DNA of 64,000 bases, from the NCBI RefSeq assembly GCF_002741985.1, contig NZ_APHW01000013.1, forward strand, positions 62,001 to 126,000. Reading direction: 5' to 3'. The DNA is from Vibrio rotiferianus CAIM 577 = LMG 21460 (GTDB lineage Bacteria > Pseudomonadota > Gammaproteobacteria > Enterobacterales > Vibrionaceae). The translations under genes and the position numbers were made by a program. The notes beneath the pieces are model-generated. The model was not told where the DNA came from. It did not search any database and saw only the letters and a list, made by a program, of their open reading frames with translations. Shown in pieces: positions 1 through 8,284 of the stretch. Numbering within the stretch: the stretch's first letter is position 1; each line of letters opens with the position of its first letter.

Positions 1-21
1 ATAGTTAGGTTGTTACTTTCC

Positions 22-218
22 ACTCCTCTGTCCTTTTGCCTGAGAGTTTCACCCTACACAAATGTGTAGGACTTGCTCCTTCGGCGACCGATTTAACGGT
101 TCTCTCCAGAGGTTCCTCCAACTACAGTCCCCGCTACCTAAGTAGCACCTGAAATAGTTAATTCTTCGGCGAGTTACCCTAACTAAATGTTAAAATTTAG
201 TTAATAACCACTCTCCTG
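22..218 (-). promoter_or_regulatory. Tandem glycine riboswitch (two aptamers)
   Basis: Read on the minus strand, this region has two successive glycine aptamer cores. The first, about 218 to 118, has GGAGAG, then CGCCGAAGAA, then TTTCAGGTG. The second, about 116 to 22, has CTGGAGAGAACC, then CGCCGAAGGAGCAA, then CTCTCAGGCAAAAGGACAGAG. The short linker between them is the usual cooperative tandem layout, as in the Vibrio cholerae VCI-II element. It should control a minus-strand gene off the left edge. In vibrios the usual targets are a sodium:alanine/glycine symporter or the gcv glycine-cleavage operon, and the window does not show which. Confidence 0.93.
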
Positions 219-225
219 CAGTCTT

Positions 226-648
226 CATCGGAACATTTACTCAATCAAATGAGTAAAGGTTAGTTAATGATGCTGGTCACCATTAACGTGTGAACTCTAT
301 CATGTTTTGTTACCATTTCAACACCAAATGAAGATTTATTTTCAATACATTATGCGGATGTTGTGGCTTTGATTTCATAGGTTTGTCGATTAATTAAACA
401 AATCACGTGCAATTGGGTTTATTCTTGGTGTGTATGGAAGGTCGGGGAAGGATTCTAGGGCGCGATGGGATTTCGATTGGCTGATGATATGTTGTTCACA
501 TTAGAACATTAATTTGATCAAAACGGGAGCAATCGCTTTAAATTCTACGCTATGTTGACCGTATGCTCCGTAGAAATAGGTTACAATGAGTTTTTGCGAG
601 ACTGTCTATGGAGTCAGATAGGTTCTCAGAGTTGGACAAGGAGGCAGT
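226..648. other. Intergenic region, no gene seen
   Basis: About 420 bases between the riboswitch and the first small gene. It must hold the minus-strand promoter of the riboswitch transcript and a plus-strand promoter for the two small membrane-protein genes. I see no convincing open reading frame or repeat and no promoter good enough to call. Confidence 0.5.
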
Positions 649-807
649 ATGACCAGATTGTTAGCCATTGCAGTATTGGTGGCGTTAGCGTTTGTGTTAT
701 TTCGTTATCGTACCAATGAAAAAGTCCAAAAAGCGACCGTCATTACCTTGATTGGCGCATTCTTAATTTATACCGCATCAATCATGATTGCGGAACTCAC
801 TCGCTAG
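649..807 (+). CDS. Small membrane protein, 52 residues
   Basis: A 52-codon frame starts at an ATG after a strong ribosome binding site (AAGGAGGC at about 638-645) and ends TAG. The product has two hydrophobic segments, residues 4-18 and 31-47, separated by a short basic loop (RYRTNEKVQK), so it looks like a two-pass inner-membrane miniprotein. It is probably co-transcribed with the coiled-coil membrane protein starting 31 bases downstream. I do not recognise a family, so function is unknown. The strong binding site and hydrophobic pattern make it likely real. Confidence 0.7.
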   Translation: MTRLLAIAVLVALAFVLFRYRTNEKVQKATVITLIGAFLIYTASIMIAELTR

Positions 808-838
808 CAAATCAGTAGATCCCTTGGAGTAAGATACG

Positions 839-1573
839 GTGACTTCTCAGAACAATATTGAAGATCAAGACGAAGTAGTTGTCATTGAGGAGCGCGATAA
901 GCGTACTCATATTTATATTGCGATTGCGGCAGTGTTGGGTTTGGCATTTGGTGGTTTAGCTGGCTCAGCAATGACAGCGAGCAAGTGGGAGTCCACGTAT
1001 CAAGTGTTGGAAGAAAAGTACCAAGCACTGACACAAGACAAAACTGACTTGGTCTCTCAAGTAAAAACACGTGAAGCGAGCCTAGATCAAGAAGTTGATG
1101 CAAAAGTAGCGACACTGTTGGCAGAGAAAGAAGAAGCTCATAAAGCCGAATTAAAAGCACTTCAAGAACAGTTAACCGAAGTCGAAAAAGTGAATCTTGC
1201 ACTTGAATCACAAGTGAAAGAGCAGAAAAACAAATTAAGCAGCACCAAGAATGAAAACGACAAGTTGAATCGCCAAGCCGATATGCAAGCGACGATGTTC
1301 GAGCGTTCTCGAGAGGTGTTCCGCAAAGAATTACAAATATCGCAAGAGCTTGAGTCTCTTGAGAAAGAGCGCGAAGCACTATTGCCTAAAATTGAGAAGC
1401 TAAAGAAAGAGTGTGATGTTTTCTTAGAAGGCAAATCTTGGGATGTGAAATCTGACGCCTGTGATAAGCACGATGAAGCAAACTCTCGTTTAAGCCAAGT
1501 TGACCAGCTTATTGAAGTCAATAAAATGGACTTAAAGCAGATTAAAGATATTACTGAAGACATGGGTTTATAG
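839..1573 (+). CDS. Membrane-anchored coiled-coil protein of unknown function
   Basis: A 244-residue protein with a GTG start behind TTGGAGTAAG. Residues 1-21 are acidic and cytoplasmic-looking, about 23-46 form one membrane span (IYIAIAAVLGLAFGGLAGSAM), and about 50-185 form a long heptad-rich coiled coil full of Glu, Lys and Gln. Two cysteines occur near residues 192 and 207. It follows the 52-residue membrane protein closely and ends just before a strong terminator, so the two form a small operon. I recognise it only as a conserved vibrio-type hypothetical. Coiled-coil proteins of this shape are sometimes mislabelled as chromosome partitioning proteins; nothing here supports that. Confidence 0.8.
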   Translation: MTSQNNIEDQDEVVVIEERDKRTHIYIAIAAVLGLAFGGLAGSAMTASKWESTYQVLEEKYQALTQDKTDLVSQVKTREASLDQEVDAKVATLLAEKEEAHKAELKALQEQLTEVEKVNLALESQVKEQKNKLSSTKNENDKLNRQADMQATMFERSREVFRKELQISQELESLEKEREALLPKIEKLKKECDVFLEGKSWDVKSDACDKHDEANSRLSQVDQLIEVNKMDLKQIKDITEDMGL

Positions 1574-1604
1574 CACCATCGCTTCGGTAGTGACCACCTA
1601 TTAA

Positions 1605-1630
1605 AAAGGAGCTCACTGAGCTCCTTTGTT
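1605..1630 (+). terminator. Rho-independent terminator
   Basis: Ten-base-pair stem AAAGGAGCTC / GAGCTCCTTT with an ACT loop, followed by TTGTTGT. It ends the small membrane-protein operon. Confidence 0.85.
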
Positions 1631-1736
1631 GTATCTAATACCGTCTTAGTAAATAACCACTAATCAAAAATGTTAGCCTTGTTTTCAGACGTTTTTTCTG
1701 CGCTAACTCCAGCTACTTACTGTGATTGGGATAATT

Positions 1737-2198
1737 TTACGCTTTCCCTATTTTCATAAGCGTTAACCCTATCAGCCATTCAATAGTCTTATAACATGGT
1801 TGGCTGAGCTTATAAGCGACTAAGCTCTCTACCTGAGAGGTTAGCTCATAAACGTAAGGTTGATGATGTCTGCCTATCGTCATTTGGAAAGCGAGGCGCC
1901 ATATCGCCAAGAACTGACCGTCTTCGAGAGCTTTCTGCCAACTCGCTATAAACACAGTCTCATTCTTTGAGAGATCTAACTTTTCAACCATCAGCTTGAG
2001 TAGGCGACCTTGCAGCGCACATGGAATATCTACTTTCTTTGCAAAGTGGTGGCTGATCCCCGTCCTCGATATCCCTGTCTGCTCACTCAACGTTGTGTAA
2101 GACATTTTCTCGTAACCAAGCGTTATCAATTGCTCTGTTGCAACATCGAGAATGGTGTTGATGGTGATTTGGGTATCTTCTTGTGTTCGGCGCGCCAT
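1737..2198 (-). CDS. TetR family transcriptional regulator
   Basis: A 153-residue protein whose first 60 residues form a TetR-type DNA-binding domain: ILDVATEQLITLGYEKMSYTTLSEQTGISRTGISHHF, with the recognition helix around GISRTGISHHF. The ligand-binding half is short: TetR proteins are usually about 180-210 residues, so the C-terminus looks trimmed. It is transcribed away from hppD, and the 388-base gap between them holds the control region of both. It may regulate itself or the tyrosine operon, but the TyrR-like site in the gap points to TyrR for the operon. Ligand and targets cannot be told from sequence. Confidence 0.8.
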   Translation of the reverse strand: MARRTQEDTQITINTILDVATEQLITLGYEKMSYTTLSEQTGISRTGISHHFAKKVDIPCALQGRLLKLMVEKLDLSKNETVFIASWQKALEDGQFLAIWRLAFQMTIGRHHQPYVYELTSQVESLVAYKLSQPCYKTIEWLIGLTLMKIGKA

Positions 2199-2586
2199 AA
2201 CTATTGCCAGTGTTGTGATTAAAAAAAGATACTACCACTTATCGTCCGCCATTCCATATCGGAAACCTAATATTGACGTTGTTCGCATGAGAAATGCGCA
2301 TAACTGGCCATAAAAATAGCCAAGGTAACAACTTGTTTACATTTGCTTGTTGTGTGTAAATTGCTGATGGATATGATAATGCATTGATATAGCTCGCTTT
2401 CCGTATAATTGGCGTAAACGTTTGCTATTGCAAAATTGTGTGTAACATAAATTTTACAACTGCCGTTTAAAACTGCGTAAAGCCAGATTTCCACTCATGT
2501 ATTCCAATTTTTCTCCTCCTGCGCCAAGTTAGAAATATCGAACGAGAACGCATGTTCAAATACAGCAATGACATAAGGAGAAAGTC
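2199..2586. other. Divergent control region between the tetR-like gene and hppD
   Basis: About 390 AT-rich bases with no convincing gene. It contains the TyrR-like box at 2441-2458 and the ribosome binding site of hppD (AAGGAG at about 2575-2580). A minus-strand frame at 2267-2494 has no family features and no good ribosome site. Confidence 0.6.
2441..2458 (+). promoter_or_regulatory. TyrR-box-like operator upstream of hppD
   Basis: The sequence TGTAACATAAATTTTACA matches the TyrR consensus TGTAAA-N6-TTTACA with one mismatch. It lies about 130 bases upstream of the hppD start. Control of tyrosine catabolism by TyrR/PhhR-type regulators is established in other gamma-proteobacteria; its action here is inferred. 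Confidence 0.65.
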
Positions 2587-3660
2587 ATGGTGGACACCTA
2601 CAACCCATTAGGAACGGATGGATTCGAATTTGTGGAATACACAGCGGCGAATAGCGAAGGCATTGAACAATTAAAAGCGCTGTTTGTATCGTTGGGTTTT
2701 GCAGAGATCGCAAAACACCGCTCTAAAGAGGCTTGGCTGTACCGACAAGGTGACATCAGCTTTATCGTTAACGCCCAGCCGCACAGTCAAGCAGAAGGCT
2801 TTGCTAAAGTTCACGGCCCATCGGTTTGTGGCATGGCATTTCGTGTGAAAGACGCGAACATCGCATTAAAGCAAGCGCTGGATAACGGTGGCGTTGAGTA
2901 CAAAACTGAAATTGGTCCAATGGAGCTGAGCATTCCAGCGATATACGGTATTGGTGAAAGCCTTCTGTACTTCGTGGATCGTTACGGCAAGCAGAGTATT
3001 TACGATGTCGACTTCCGTTTCTATGACGATGCCGACGAGCGTTTAGCGAAAGCCGACGTTGGTATGTATGAAATTGACCATCTGACCCACAACGTAAAGC
3101 AAGGAAATATGGATGTGTGGTCAGGATTCTACGAGCGCATTGGTAACTTCCGCGAGATCCGCTATTTCGATATCGAAGGTAAACTGACCGGTCTTGTTAG
3201 CCGCGCAATGACCGCACCTTGTGGCAAGATCCGCATTCCAATCAATGAGTCTTCTGATGACAAATCGCAGATTGAAGAGTTCATTCGTGAATACAACGGT
3301 GAAGGTATTCAGCACATCGCGCTGACCACCGATGATATTTATCAAACCGTTCAAACGCTCCGTGATCGTGGAATGGAGTTTATGCCGACGCCAGACACCT
3401 ACTATGAGAAAGTGGACGAGCGTGTGAAAGGGCACGGCGAAGATGTTAGCAAACTACGTGATTTACGAGTTTTAATAGACGGCGCGCCGACCAAAGATGG
3501 CATTTTGCTGCAAATCTTCACTCAGACTGTAATTGGCCCGGTGTTCTTTGAAATCATTCAACGTAAAGGCAATGAGGGCTTTGGTGAAGGTAATTTCAAG
3601 GCGCTGTTTGAATCGATTGAAGAAGACCAAATCCGCCGAGGAGTACTAAGCGATGCATAA
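2587..3660 (+). CDS. hppD: 4-hydroxyphenylpyruvate dioxygenase
   Basis: Converts 4-hydroxyphenylpyruvate to homogentisate, the entry step of tyrosine breakdown, in the cytoplasm. The 357-residue protein has two vicinal-oxygen-chelate halves. The iron ligands are visible as His165 (IDHLTHN), His243 (IQHIALTTDDI) and Glu322 (FFEIIQRKG), spaced as in Pseudomonas HPPD. Start: ATG after TAAGGAGAAAGTC. It is first in a four-gene operon and overlaps hmgA by eight bases, so translation is probably coupled. A TyrR-like box lies upstream. Confidence 0.97.
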   Translation: MVDTYNPLGTDGFEFVEYTAANSEGIEQLKALFVSLGFAEIAKHRSKEAWLYRQGDISFIVNAQPHSQAEGFAKVHGPSVCGMAFRVKDANIALKQALDNGGVEYKTEIGPMELSIPAIYGIGESLLYFVDRYGKQSIYDVDFRFYDDADERLAKADVGMYEIDHLTHNVKQGNMDVWSGFYERIGNFREIRYFDIEGKLTGLVSRAMTAPCGKIRIPINESSDDKSQIEEFIREYNGEGIQHIALTTDDIYQTVQTLRDRGMEFMPTPDTYYEKVDERVKGHGEDVSKLRDLRVLIDGAPTKDGILLQIFTQTVIGPVFFEIIQRKGNEGFGEGNFKALFESIEEDQIRRGVLSDA

Positions 3661-4783
3661 ATGGATCACATTCCCTCATCGGGAGGGAGTGTGCTCCAAG
3701 CAAGCACATGCTGATTTCCCGGAAGAGGCAATTTACGAACGTGAAGCAGGTCGAAGTGGATTCTTCGGCCCAGCAGCACATTTTCATCATCAACACGCAC
3801 CGACAGGTTGGTCTGAGTGGGAGGGGGATTTACGTCCGCGCGCTTTCGATTTCAACCTAGTTGAAACGGCGAGCCAGATTTCGCCTTGGGCAGTGCCACA
3901 CCTTCTACACAACGCAAACTGTAAGGTTCGCGTGTGGCGTATGGACGAGAATATGGACTTCTTGGTGCGTAACGCTGATGGTGATGAGCTGCTATTCATC
4001 CATCACGGAACGGCCGACCTTTATTGCGACTATGGTCATCTCAAAGTGAGTGAAGGGGATTACGTGATGATCCCGCGCTCGACCAGTTGGCGATTAGAGC
4101 CAAGTGAGCCAATGTTTGTTCTGATGATTGAAAACACCGATGCCGCTTATTCTTTGCCAGAAAAAGGCATGGTGGGCAATCATGCGGTGTTCGACCCGGC
4201 AGTACTGGAAACGCCTTCGATTAACGACGAATTTCGCGCGCAATACTCAGAAGAGCAAACACAGGTACAGGTGAAGCGTCACGATAAAGTCAGCGTCATT
4301 ACTTATCCATTCAATCCACTTGATGCGATTGGTTGGCACGGTGACTTAGCGGTGGTGAAAGTGAACTGGCGTGATATTCGACCGTTGATGTCGCATCGTT
4401 ATCATTTACCGCCTTCCGCACATACCACATTTGTTGGTGCTGGATTTGTGGTGTGTACGTTTGTGCCTCGTCCGATCGAAAGCGATCCTGGCGCATTGAA
4501 GGTGCCGTTCTATCATAATAATGACGATTATGATGAAGTCTTGTTTTACCACGCGGGGGACTTTTTCAGCCGCGACAACATTGAAGCAGGTATGGTGACT
4601 TTCCATCCGGCGGGCTTTACACACGGGCCACACCCGAAAGCGTTCAAAGCTGGTCAGGAATACAAGAAGAAGTTTACCGATGAGGTGGCAGTCATGATTG
4701 ATACACGCCACGCGCTCGAGTTCTCTGATGAACTCGATAAGGTTGAAAACAAAGAATACGTCTATAGCTGGCAAGAGAAGTAA
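3653..4783 (+). CDS. hmgA: Homogentisate 1,2-dioxygenase
   Basis: Opens the ring of homogentisate to give maleylacetoacetate. The 376-residue cupin protein carries the C-terminal metal-binding region HNNDDYDEVLFYHAGDFF followed by HPAGFTHGPHP, which supplies the His and Glu iron ligands of this family. The length fits the shorter bacterial form. The start codon lies inside the end of hppD. In vibrios, loss of this gene leads to homogentisate build-up and brown pyomelanin pigment; here it appears intact. Confidence 0.95.
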   Translation: MHKWITFPHREGVCSKQAHADFPEEAIYEREAGRSGFFGPAAHFHHQHAPTGWSEWEGDLRPRAFDFNLVETASQISPWAVPHLLHNANCKVRVWRMDENMDFLVRNADGDELLFIHHGTADLYCDYGHLKVSEGDYVMIPRSTSWRLEPSEPMFVLMIENTDAAYSLPEKGMVGNHAVFDPAVLETPSINDEFRAQYSEEQTQVQVKRHDKVSVITYPFNPLDAIGWHGDLAVVKVNWRDIRPLMSHRYHLPPSAHTTFVGAGFVVCTFVPRPIESDPGALKVPFYHNNDDYDEVLFYHAGDFFSRDNIEAGMVTFHPAGFTHGPHPKAFKAGQEYKKKFTDEVAVMIDTRHALEFSDELDKVENKEYVYSWQEK

Positions 4784-4792
4784 GGGGCAAGG

Positions 4793-5830
4793 ATGAAATT
4801 AGCAACCAAGAAAAATGGCACTCGCGATGGTCTGTTGATGGTCGTGAGCAAAGACCTAACAGTATGCATGCCTGCAACCGAAATATTCCATGCAATGCAC
4901 CTTGCGCCAACCATGCAAGTGGCATTGGATAATTGGGATAGAGTTGCGCCACAACTTGAAGAGCTTTATAGCGCATTAAATAGCGGTGACGTATCGGGAT
5001 GCGAAGAGTTTGAATCCCACTATTTAGAGTCACCACTGCCTCGCGCATATCAATGGGCAGACGGCAGTGCGTACGTCAATCACGTCGAGCTAGTGCGTAA
5101 AGCGCGTGGAGCAGAAATGCCGGAAAGCTTTTGGGCTGATCCTCTTATGTATCAAGGTGGTTCAGATGCGTTTATTGGCCCTTGTGACAACATTGAATTT
5201 GCTAGTGATGAATGGGGTATCGATTTCGAAGGAGAAGTCGCGGTTATCACAGGTGATGTTCCGATGGGAGCAAGCATTGCCGAAGCGCAAGAATCGATTC
5301 GTCTCATCATGTTGGTCAATGATGTTTCGTTACGCGGTTTGATCCCAGCAGAGCTCGCCAAAGGTTTTGGCTTCTTCCAATCAAAACCGTCATCGGCGTT
5401 TTCTCCTGTTGCAGTAACGCCAGATGAGCTGGGTGAAGCATGGTATGAGAACAAAGTGCATCTGCCGCTTGTTTCAACCTACAACAATGCCCCATTTGGT
5501 TGCCCGAATGCAGGCATAGATATGACGTTTGATTTCGCTGATTTGATTGTCCATGCCTGCAAAACACGTCCACTTTCTGCTGGGGCGATCATTGGTTCTG
5601 GTACGGTATCGAACAAGCAGGGTACCGAGCATGGTACCTCTATCGAAGAAGGTGGTGTGGGCTACTCGTGTATTGCAGAGGTGCGAATGATTGAAACCAT
5701 TCGTGATGGTAAGCCATCGACACGGTTTATGTCGTTTGGTGACGCAATCAAGCTAGAGATGTTTGACGCAGATGGTAACTCGATCTTTGGTGCGATTGAT
5801 CAGCAAGTCAGCCAATACCTAAAACACTAA
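4793..5830 (+). CDS. fahA: Fumarylacetoacetase
   Basis: Hydrolyses fumarylacetoacetate to fumarate and acetoacetate, the last step of the tyrosine pathway. The 345-residue protein belongs to the FAH fold: an N-terminal domain, then the metal-binding core with the acidic segment WGIDFEGEVAVITGD and the conserved LPLVSTYNNAPFG and GTVSNKQG stretches. ATG at 4793 follows GGGGCAAGG, nine bases after hmgA, so it is operonic. Confidence 0.92.
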   Translation: MKLATKKNGTRDGLLMVVSKDLTVCMPATEIFHAMHLAPTMQVALDNWDRVAPQLEELYSALNSGDVSGCEEFESHYLESPLPRAYQWADGSAYVNHVELVRKARGAEMPESFWADPLMYQGGSDAFIGPCDNIEFASDEWGIDFEGEVAVITGDVPMGASIAEAQESIRLIMLVNDVSLRGLIPAELAKGFGFFQSKPSSAFSPVAVTPDELGEAWYENKVHLPLVSTYNNAPFGCPNAGIDMTFDFADLIVHACKTRPLSAGAIIGSGTVSNKQGTEHGTSIEEGGVGYSCIAEVRMIETIRDGKPSTRFMSFGDAIKLEMFDADGNSIFGAIDQQVSQYLKH

Positions 5831-5850
5831 CAGTGAGAGGTAAGGAAGCG

Positions 5851-6519
5851 ATGAGCGATAACATCACCCTCTATGGCTATTGGCGTTCTTCGGCGGCTTA
5901 TCGAGTTCGTATTTGTTTAAACTTGAAAGCCTTGGGTTACAAGTCAAAATCGGTTCATTTGGTACGTAATGGCGGTGAGCAGCACAGTGCGGAATATCAT
6001 GAGTTAAACGCCTCTGAACTCGTGCCAGTGCTGGTGGATGGTGATGTTCAGTTAAATCAGTCTCTTGCCATCATTCAGTATCTTGATGAGCAGTATCCTC
6101 AAGTACCAGTGATTCCAGAGCAATCGCCGCTGAGATACCAAGTATTAGCAATGGCTCAAGATATCGCGATGGAAATTCACCCTCTTAACAACTTGCGCGT
6201 GTTGCAGTATCTAGAAGGGGCGCTATCTTGTGACCAAGAGACAAAAATCGAATGGATTCATCATTGGGTAAATCAAGGCTTTACAGCATTGGAAGAGAAG
6301 CTAACTCAGCATCGACAACAACATGGAAACTGTACCTACAGTGTGACTGACGTTCCCTCTGTTATTGATATGTGCTTAGTGCCGCAAGTATACAATGCGT
6401 TGCGATTTTGCGTGGACATGACACCTTATCCAGTGATCAATTCGATTGTAGAGGCGTGTAATCAACTGCCAGCGTTTATTGATGCCATGCCTGAGAATCA
6501 AGCCGACGCAAATAGCTAA
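5851..6519 (+). CDS. maiA: Maleylacetoacetate isomerase (zeta-class GST)
   Basis: Glutathione-dependent cis-trans isomerisation of maleylacetoacetate to fumarylacetoacetate. The protein is a zeta-class glutathione transferase of 222 residues: an N-terminal thioredoxin-like domain with the glutathione-activating SSAAYRVRICLNLK segment (zeta proteins usually have SSCxxR here), NQSLAIIQYLDE for glutathione contact, then an all-helical domain. I chose ATG 5851 (MSDNI) because TAAGGAAGCG precedes it; an in-frame GTG at 5833 would add six residues and lacks a good ribosome site. Last gene of the operon. Confidence 0.94.
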   Translation: MSDNITLYGYWRSSAAYRVRICLNLKALGYKSKSVHLVRNGGEQHSAEYHELNASELVPVLVDGDVQLNQSLAIIQYLDEQYPQVPVIPEQSPLRYQVLAMAQDIAMEIHPLNNLRVLQYLEGALSCDQETKIEWIHHWVNQGFTALEEKLTQHRQQHGNCTYSVTDVPSVIDMCLVPQVYNALRFCVDMTPYPVINSIVEACNQLPAFIDAMPENQADANS

Positions 6520-6546
6520 CACTTTCTTTGTACCTTAACGATTAAC

Positions 6547-6576
6547 AAACGGGCTCCAGTTGAGCCCGTTTATATT
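6547..6576 (+). terminator. Rho-independent terminator of the hpp-hmg-fah-mai operon
   Basis: AAACGGGCTC / GAGCCCGTTT stem with a CAGTT loop, then TATATTCTTG. It lies 28 bases after the maiA stop. Confidence 0.85.
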
Positions 6577-6703
6577 CTTGTTTGATTAACGCAAGTCGTC
6601 CGCTACTGTTATTATTACCCCGCAATTTTTATCAGTTTTGTTGCTCTGCTGTAGTTTTCCCATTAGGCTTTGAGTAACTGTTTGTTTTGGGCGCACTTTA
6701 TCT

Positions 6704-7366
6704 ATGACCAACATCTTTATCATTGTTGTTCTTCTGGTTGTATTCTTCTTTATTATTCAAAAGTATGTTGTGAAGCAGGATGATACGAAAGATTACCCGT
6801 ATCGTTCTAAAGGGCCAGTATTGAAAGGGCCAGAAAGCGCGTTTTTCAATGCATTGCGAGCTGCGGTAGGTGAGCACGGAGTCGTACTTGCCAAGGTTAA
6901 TATGTCCAACGTCGTTGTTCCAAAGGACATTAAAAACAAGAAACAGTTTTTCGTTGCGAGTAACAGAATCTCACGTAGTTACTTTGATTACGTTATCTGC
7001 GATCCGAGAACGTTAGAGCCAAGAGTGATCATTGAACTGGACAATGGTCAGCAACTTCATAAAGGTAAAGTCGAGCGCCAAAAGTTGCTGATGCATGTAT
7101 GCAAATCGGCGAATTTACCTTTGATTGGCGCATCTGTAAAACACAGCTACCAAGTCGGCCGTTTACGCCGCTTATTGGCCGCGCATATTGATTTGATTGA
7201 GCCTGATAAAGAAATACGTTTTTGTAAGAAGTGCGGCAGCCCGATGATCATTAGAACGGCAAGCCAAGGAGATTTTAAAGGGAGACGCTTCTTTACTTGT
7301 AGTCGTCAACCAAACTGTACTTACACCGAAAACTATAATGTGGTGTTTGATACAGAAAGTGAATAG
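6704..7366 (+). CDS. DUF2726 protein with C-terminal zinc ribbon
   Basis: A 220-residue protein. Residues 3-21 form a membrane anchor (IFIIVVLLVVFFFIIQKYV). About 45-165 match the DUF2726 type, a predicted nuclease-like fold related to restriction endonucleases, with YFDYVICDPRTLEPRVIIELDNGQ. Residues about 173-212 form a four-cysteine zinc ribbon (CKKCG...CSRQPNC) like those at the end of topoisomerase I. A nucleic-acid role at the membrane is likely but unproven. It stands alone between two terminators. Confidence 0.82.
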   Translation: MTNIFIIVVLLVVFFFIIQKYVVKQDDTKDYPYRSKGPVLKGPESAFFNALRAAVGEHGVVLAKVNMSNVVVPKDIKNKKQFFVASNRISRSYFDYVICDPRTLEPRVIIELDNGQQLHKGKVERQKLLMHVCKSANLPLIGASVKHSYQVGRLRRLLAAHIDLIEPDKEIRFCKKCGSPMIIRTASQGDFKGRRFFTCSRQPNCTYTENYNVVFDTESE

Positions 7367-7388
7367 ATGCTGCTAGCACGTCGCTTTT

Positions 7389-7427
7389 AAAAGAGGCTTC
7401 GACTCACTAGTCGAAGCCTCTTTGTTT
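7389..7427 (+). terminator. Rho-independent terminator
   Basis: A long stem AAAAGAGGCTTCGACT / AGTCGAAGCCTCTTT with loop CACT, then TGTTTATG. It ends the DUF2726 gene. Confidence 0.88.
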
Positions 7428-7512
7428 ATGTAAGGCCATAAGAACCGCTCTTTGCAACAGTGACTCCGATAGCTCCTATACTTTGATAAAGAAAGAAGAA
7501 TAGGGACGTGTT

Positions 7513-7851
7513 ATGCGATATGGATGGATTCTTTCTGCGCTGCTACTCGCATTCAGTAGCAACGCTCAGCAGTCACTCAAACCACTTGAATGCCAACTGA
7601 TAGACACACCGCAAGACCACTTCTTGTTTTATCGTGAGCAGATGGTTTACCACAGCGAGCAGTTTGCGATTTTCCAGAACTTTAAGGGGCGGGTGAGTAC
7701 ACAAGTAGATCTTAAAACTGGAGAACTGATCCGCACGACATACATTGGTGAACCGTTTGAACCGAAATATCAGATTCTGTTTGGCTACTGTCCAAATGTG
7801 TCGCAAGTCCTGCAGATTTGGATGCTGAATGAAGTGCCTTATGATAATTAA
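7513..7851 (+). CDS. Small secreted protein of unknown function
   Basis: 112 residues with a clear signal peptide (MRYGWILSALLLAFSSNA, cleavage near residue 18-19) and a mature part of about 94 residues with two cysteines (near residues 27 and 93) that could form a disulphide in the periplasm. ATG follows TAGGGACGTGTT. I do not recognise a family. It stands alone, upstream of the tRNA genes. Confidence 0.7.
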   Translation: MRYGWILSALLLAFSSNAQQSLKPLECQLIDTPQDHFLFYREQMVYHSEQFAIFQNFKGRVSTQVDLKTGELIRTTYIGEPFEPKYQILFGYCPNVSQVLQIWMLNEVPYDN

Positions 7852-7981
7852 TCTAAAACATAAAAGTTAAGTAGATCACACTTTTACGCCCAGTCAGGCG
7901 TGGCTTTGACGATAAAATCGTCTGAAAACGGGCGTTGAGTTTAGATTTTCGCCAAACGATTCAAAGTTAGTTAATTTATAC

Positions 7982-8010
7982 TTGCACCCCTCATAGGATA
8001 TAGCTAATAT
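7982..8010 (+). promoter_or_regulatory. Sigma70 promoter of the tRNA-Val pair
   Basis: TTGCAC and TAATAT are separated by exactly 17 bases. The -10 lies about 20 bases before the first mature tRNA end, a normal distance for a tRNA leader. Confidence 0.75.
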
Positions 8011-8030
8011 CCTTCTCGTTCTTAAGGAAT

Positions 8031-8107
8031 GGGTCCGTAGCTCAGTTGGTTAGAGTACTACCTTGACATGGTAGGGGTCGGCGATTCGAGTTCGCCCGGA
8101 CCCACCA
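8031..8107 (+). tRNA. tRNA-Val (GAC), copy 1
   Basis: A 77-base cloverleaf. The acceptor arms GGGTCCG / CGGACCC pair fully, the D arm is GCTCAGTTGGTTAGAGT, the anticodon arm CTACC-TTGACAT-GGTAG gives anticodon GAC, the T arm contains GATTCGAGT, and CCA is encoded. It closely resembles E. coli valV/valW. It is identical to the copy 46 bases downstream. Confidence 0.97.
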
Positions 8108-8153
8108 CTCCTTAAAGCCATACTAAAACCAAAGTATGCTGAACATTAAATTT

Positions 8154-8230
8154 GGGTCCGTAGCTCAGTTGGTTAGAGTACTACCTTGACATGGTAGGGG
8201 TCGGCGATTCGAGTTCGCCCGGACCCACCA
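8154..8230 (+). tRNA. tRNA-Val (GAC), copy 2
   Basis: Identical in all 77 bases to the copy at 8031-8107, with encoded CCA. The 46-base spacer has no promoter, so both copies are likely cut from one transcript ending at the terminator at 8256. Confidence 0.97.
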
Positions 8231-8255
8231 AATTTAGTTCTTCGTGAACAAACGC

Positions 8256-8284
8256 AAAGCCCGCTAACTTAGCGGGCTTTGTTG
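8256..8284 (+). terminator. Rho-independent terminator of the tRNA transcript
   Basis: AAAGCCCGCTAA / TTAGCGGGCTTT hairpin with a TGTTG tail, 25 bases after the second tRNA. Confidence 0.88.

Noticed and set aside
2267..2494. Minus-strand frame of 75 codons in the tetR-hppD gap
   Set aside because: AT-rich, no ribosome site, no family features, and it overlaps the TyrR-like operator.
3121..3435. Minus-strand frame inside hppD
   Set aside because: Shadow of a well-supported gene in another frame; no independent signal. The same applies to other antisense frames in real genes.
8031..8230. tRNA pair as a phage or island attachment site
   Set aside because: No integrase, direct repeat or foreign-looking genes lie next to it; the duplicate is a normal tandem tRNA.
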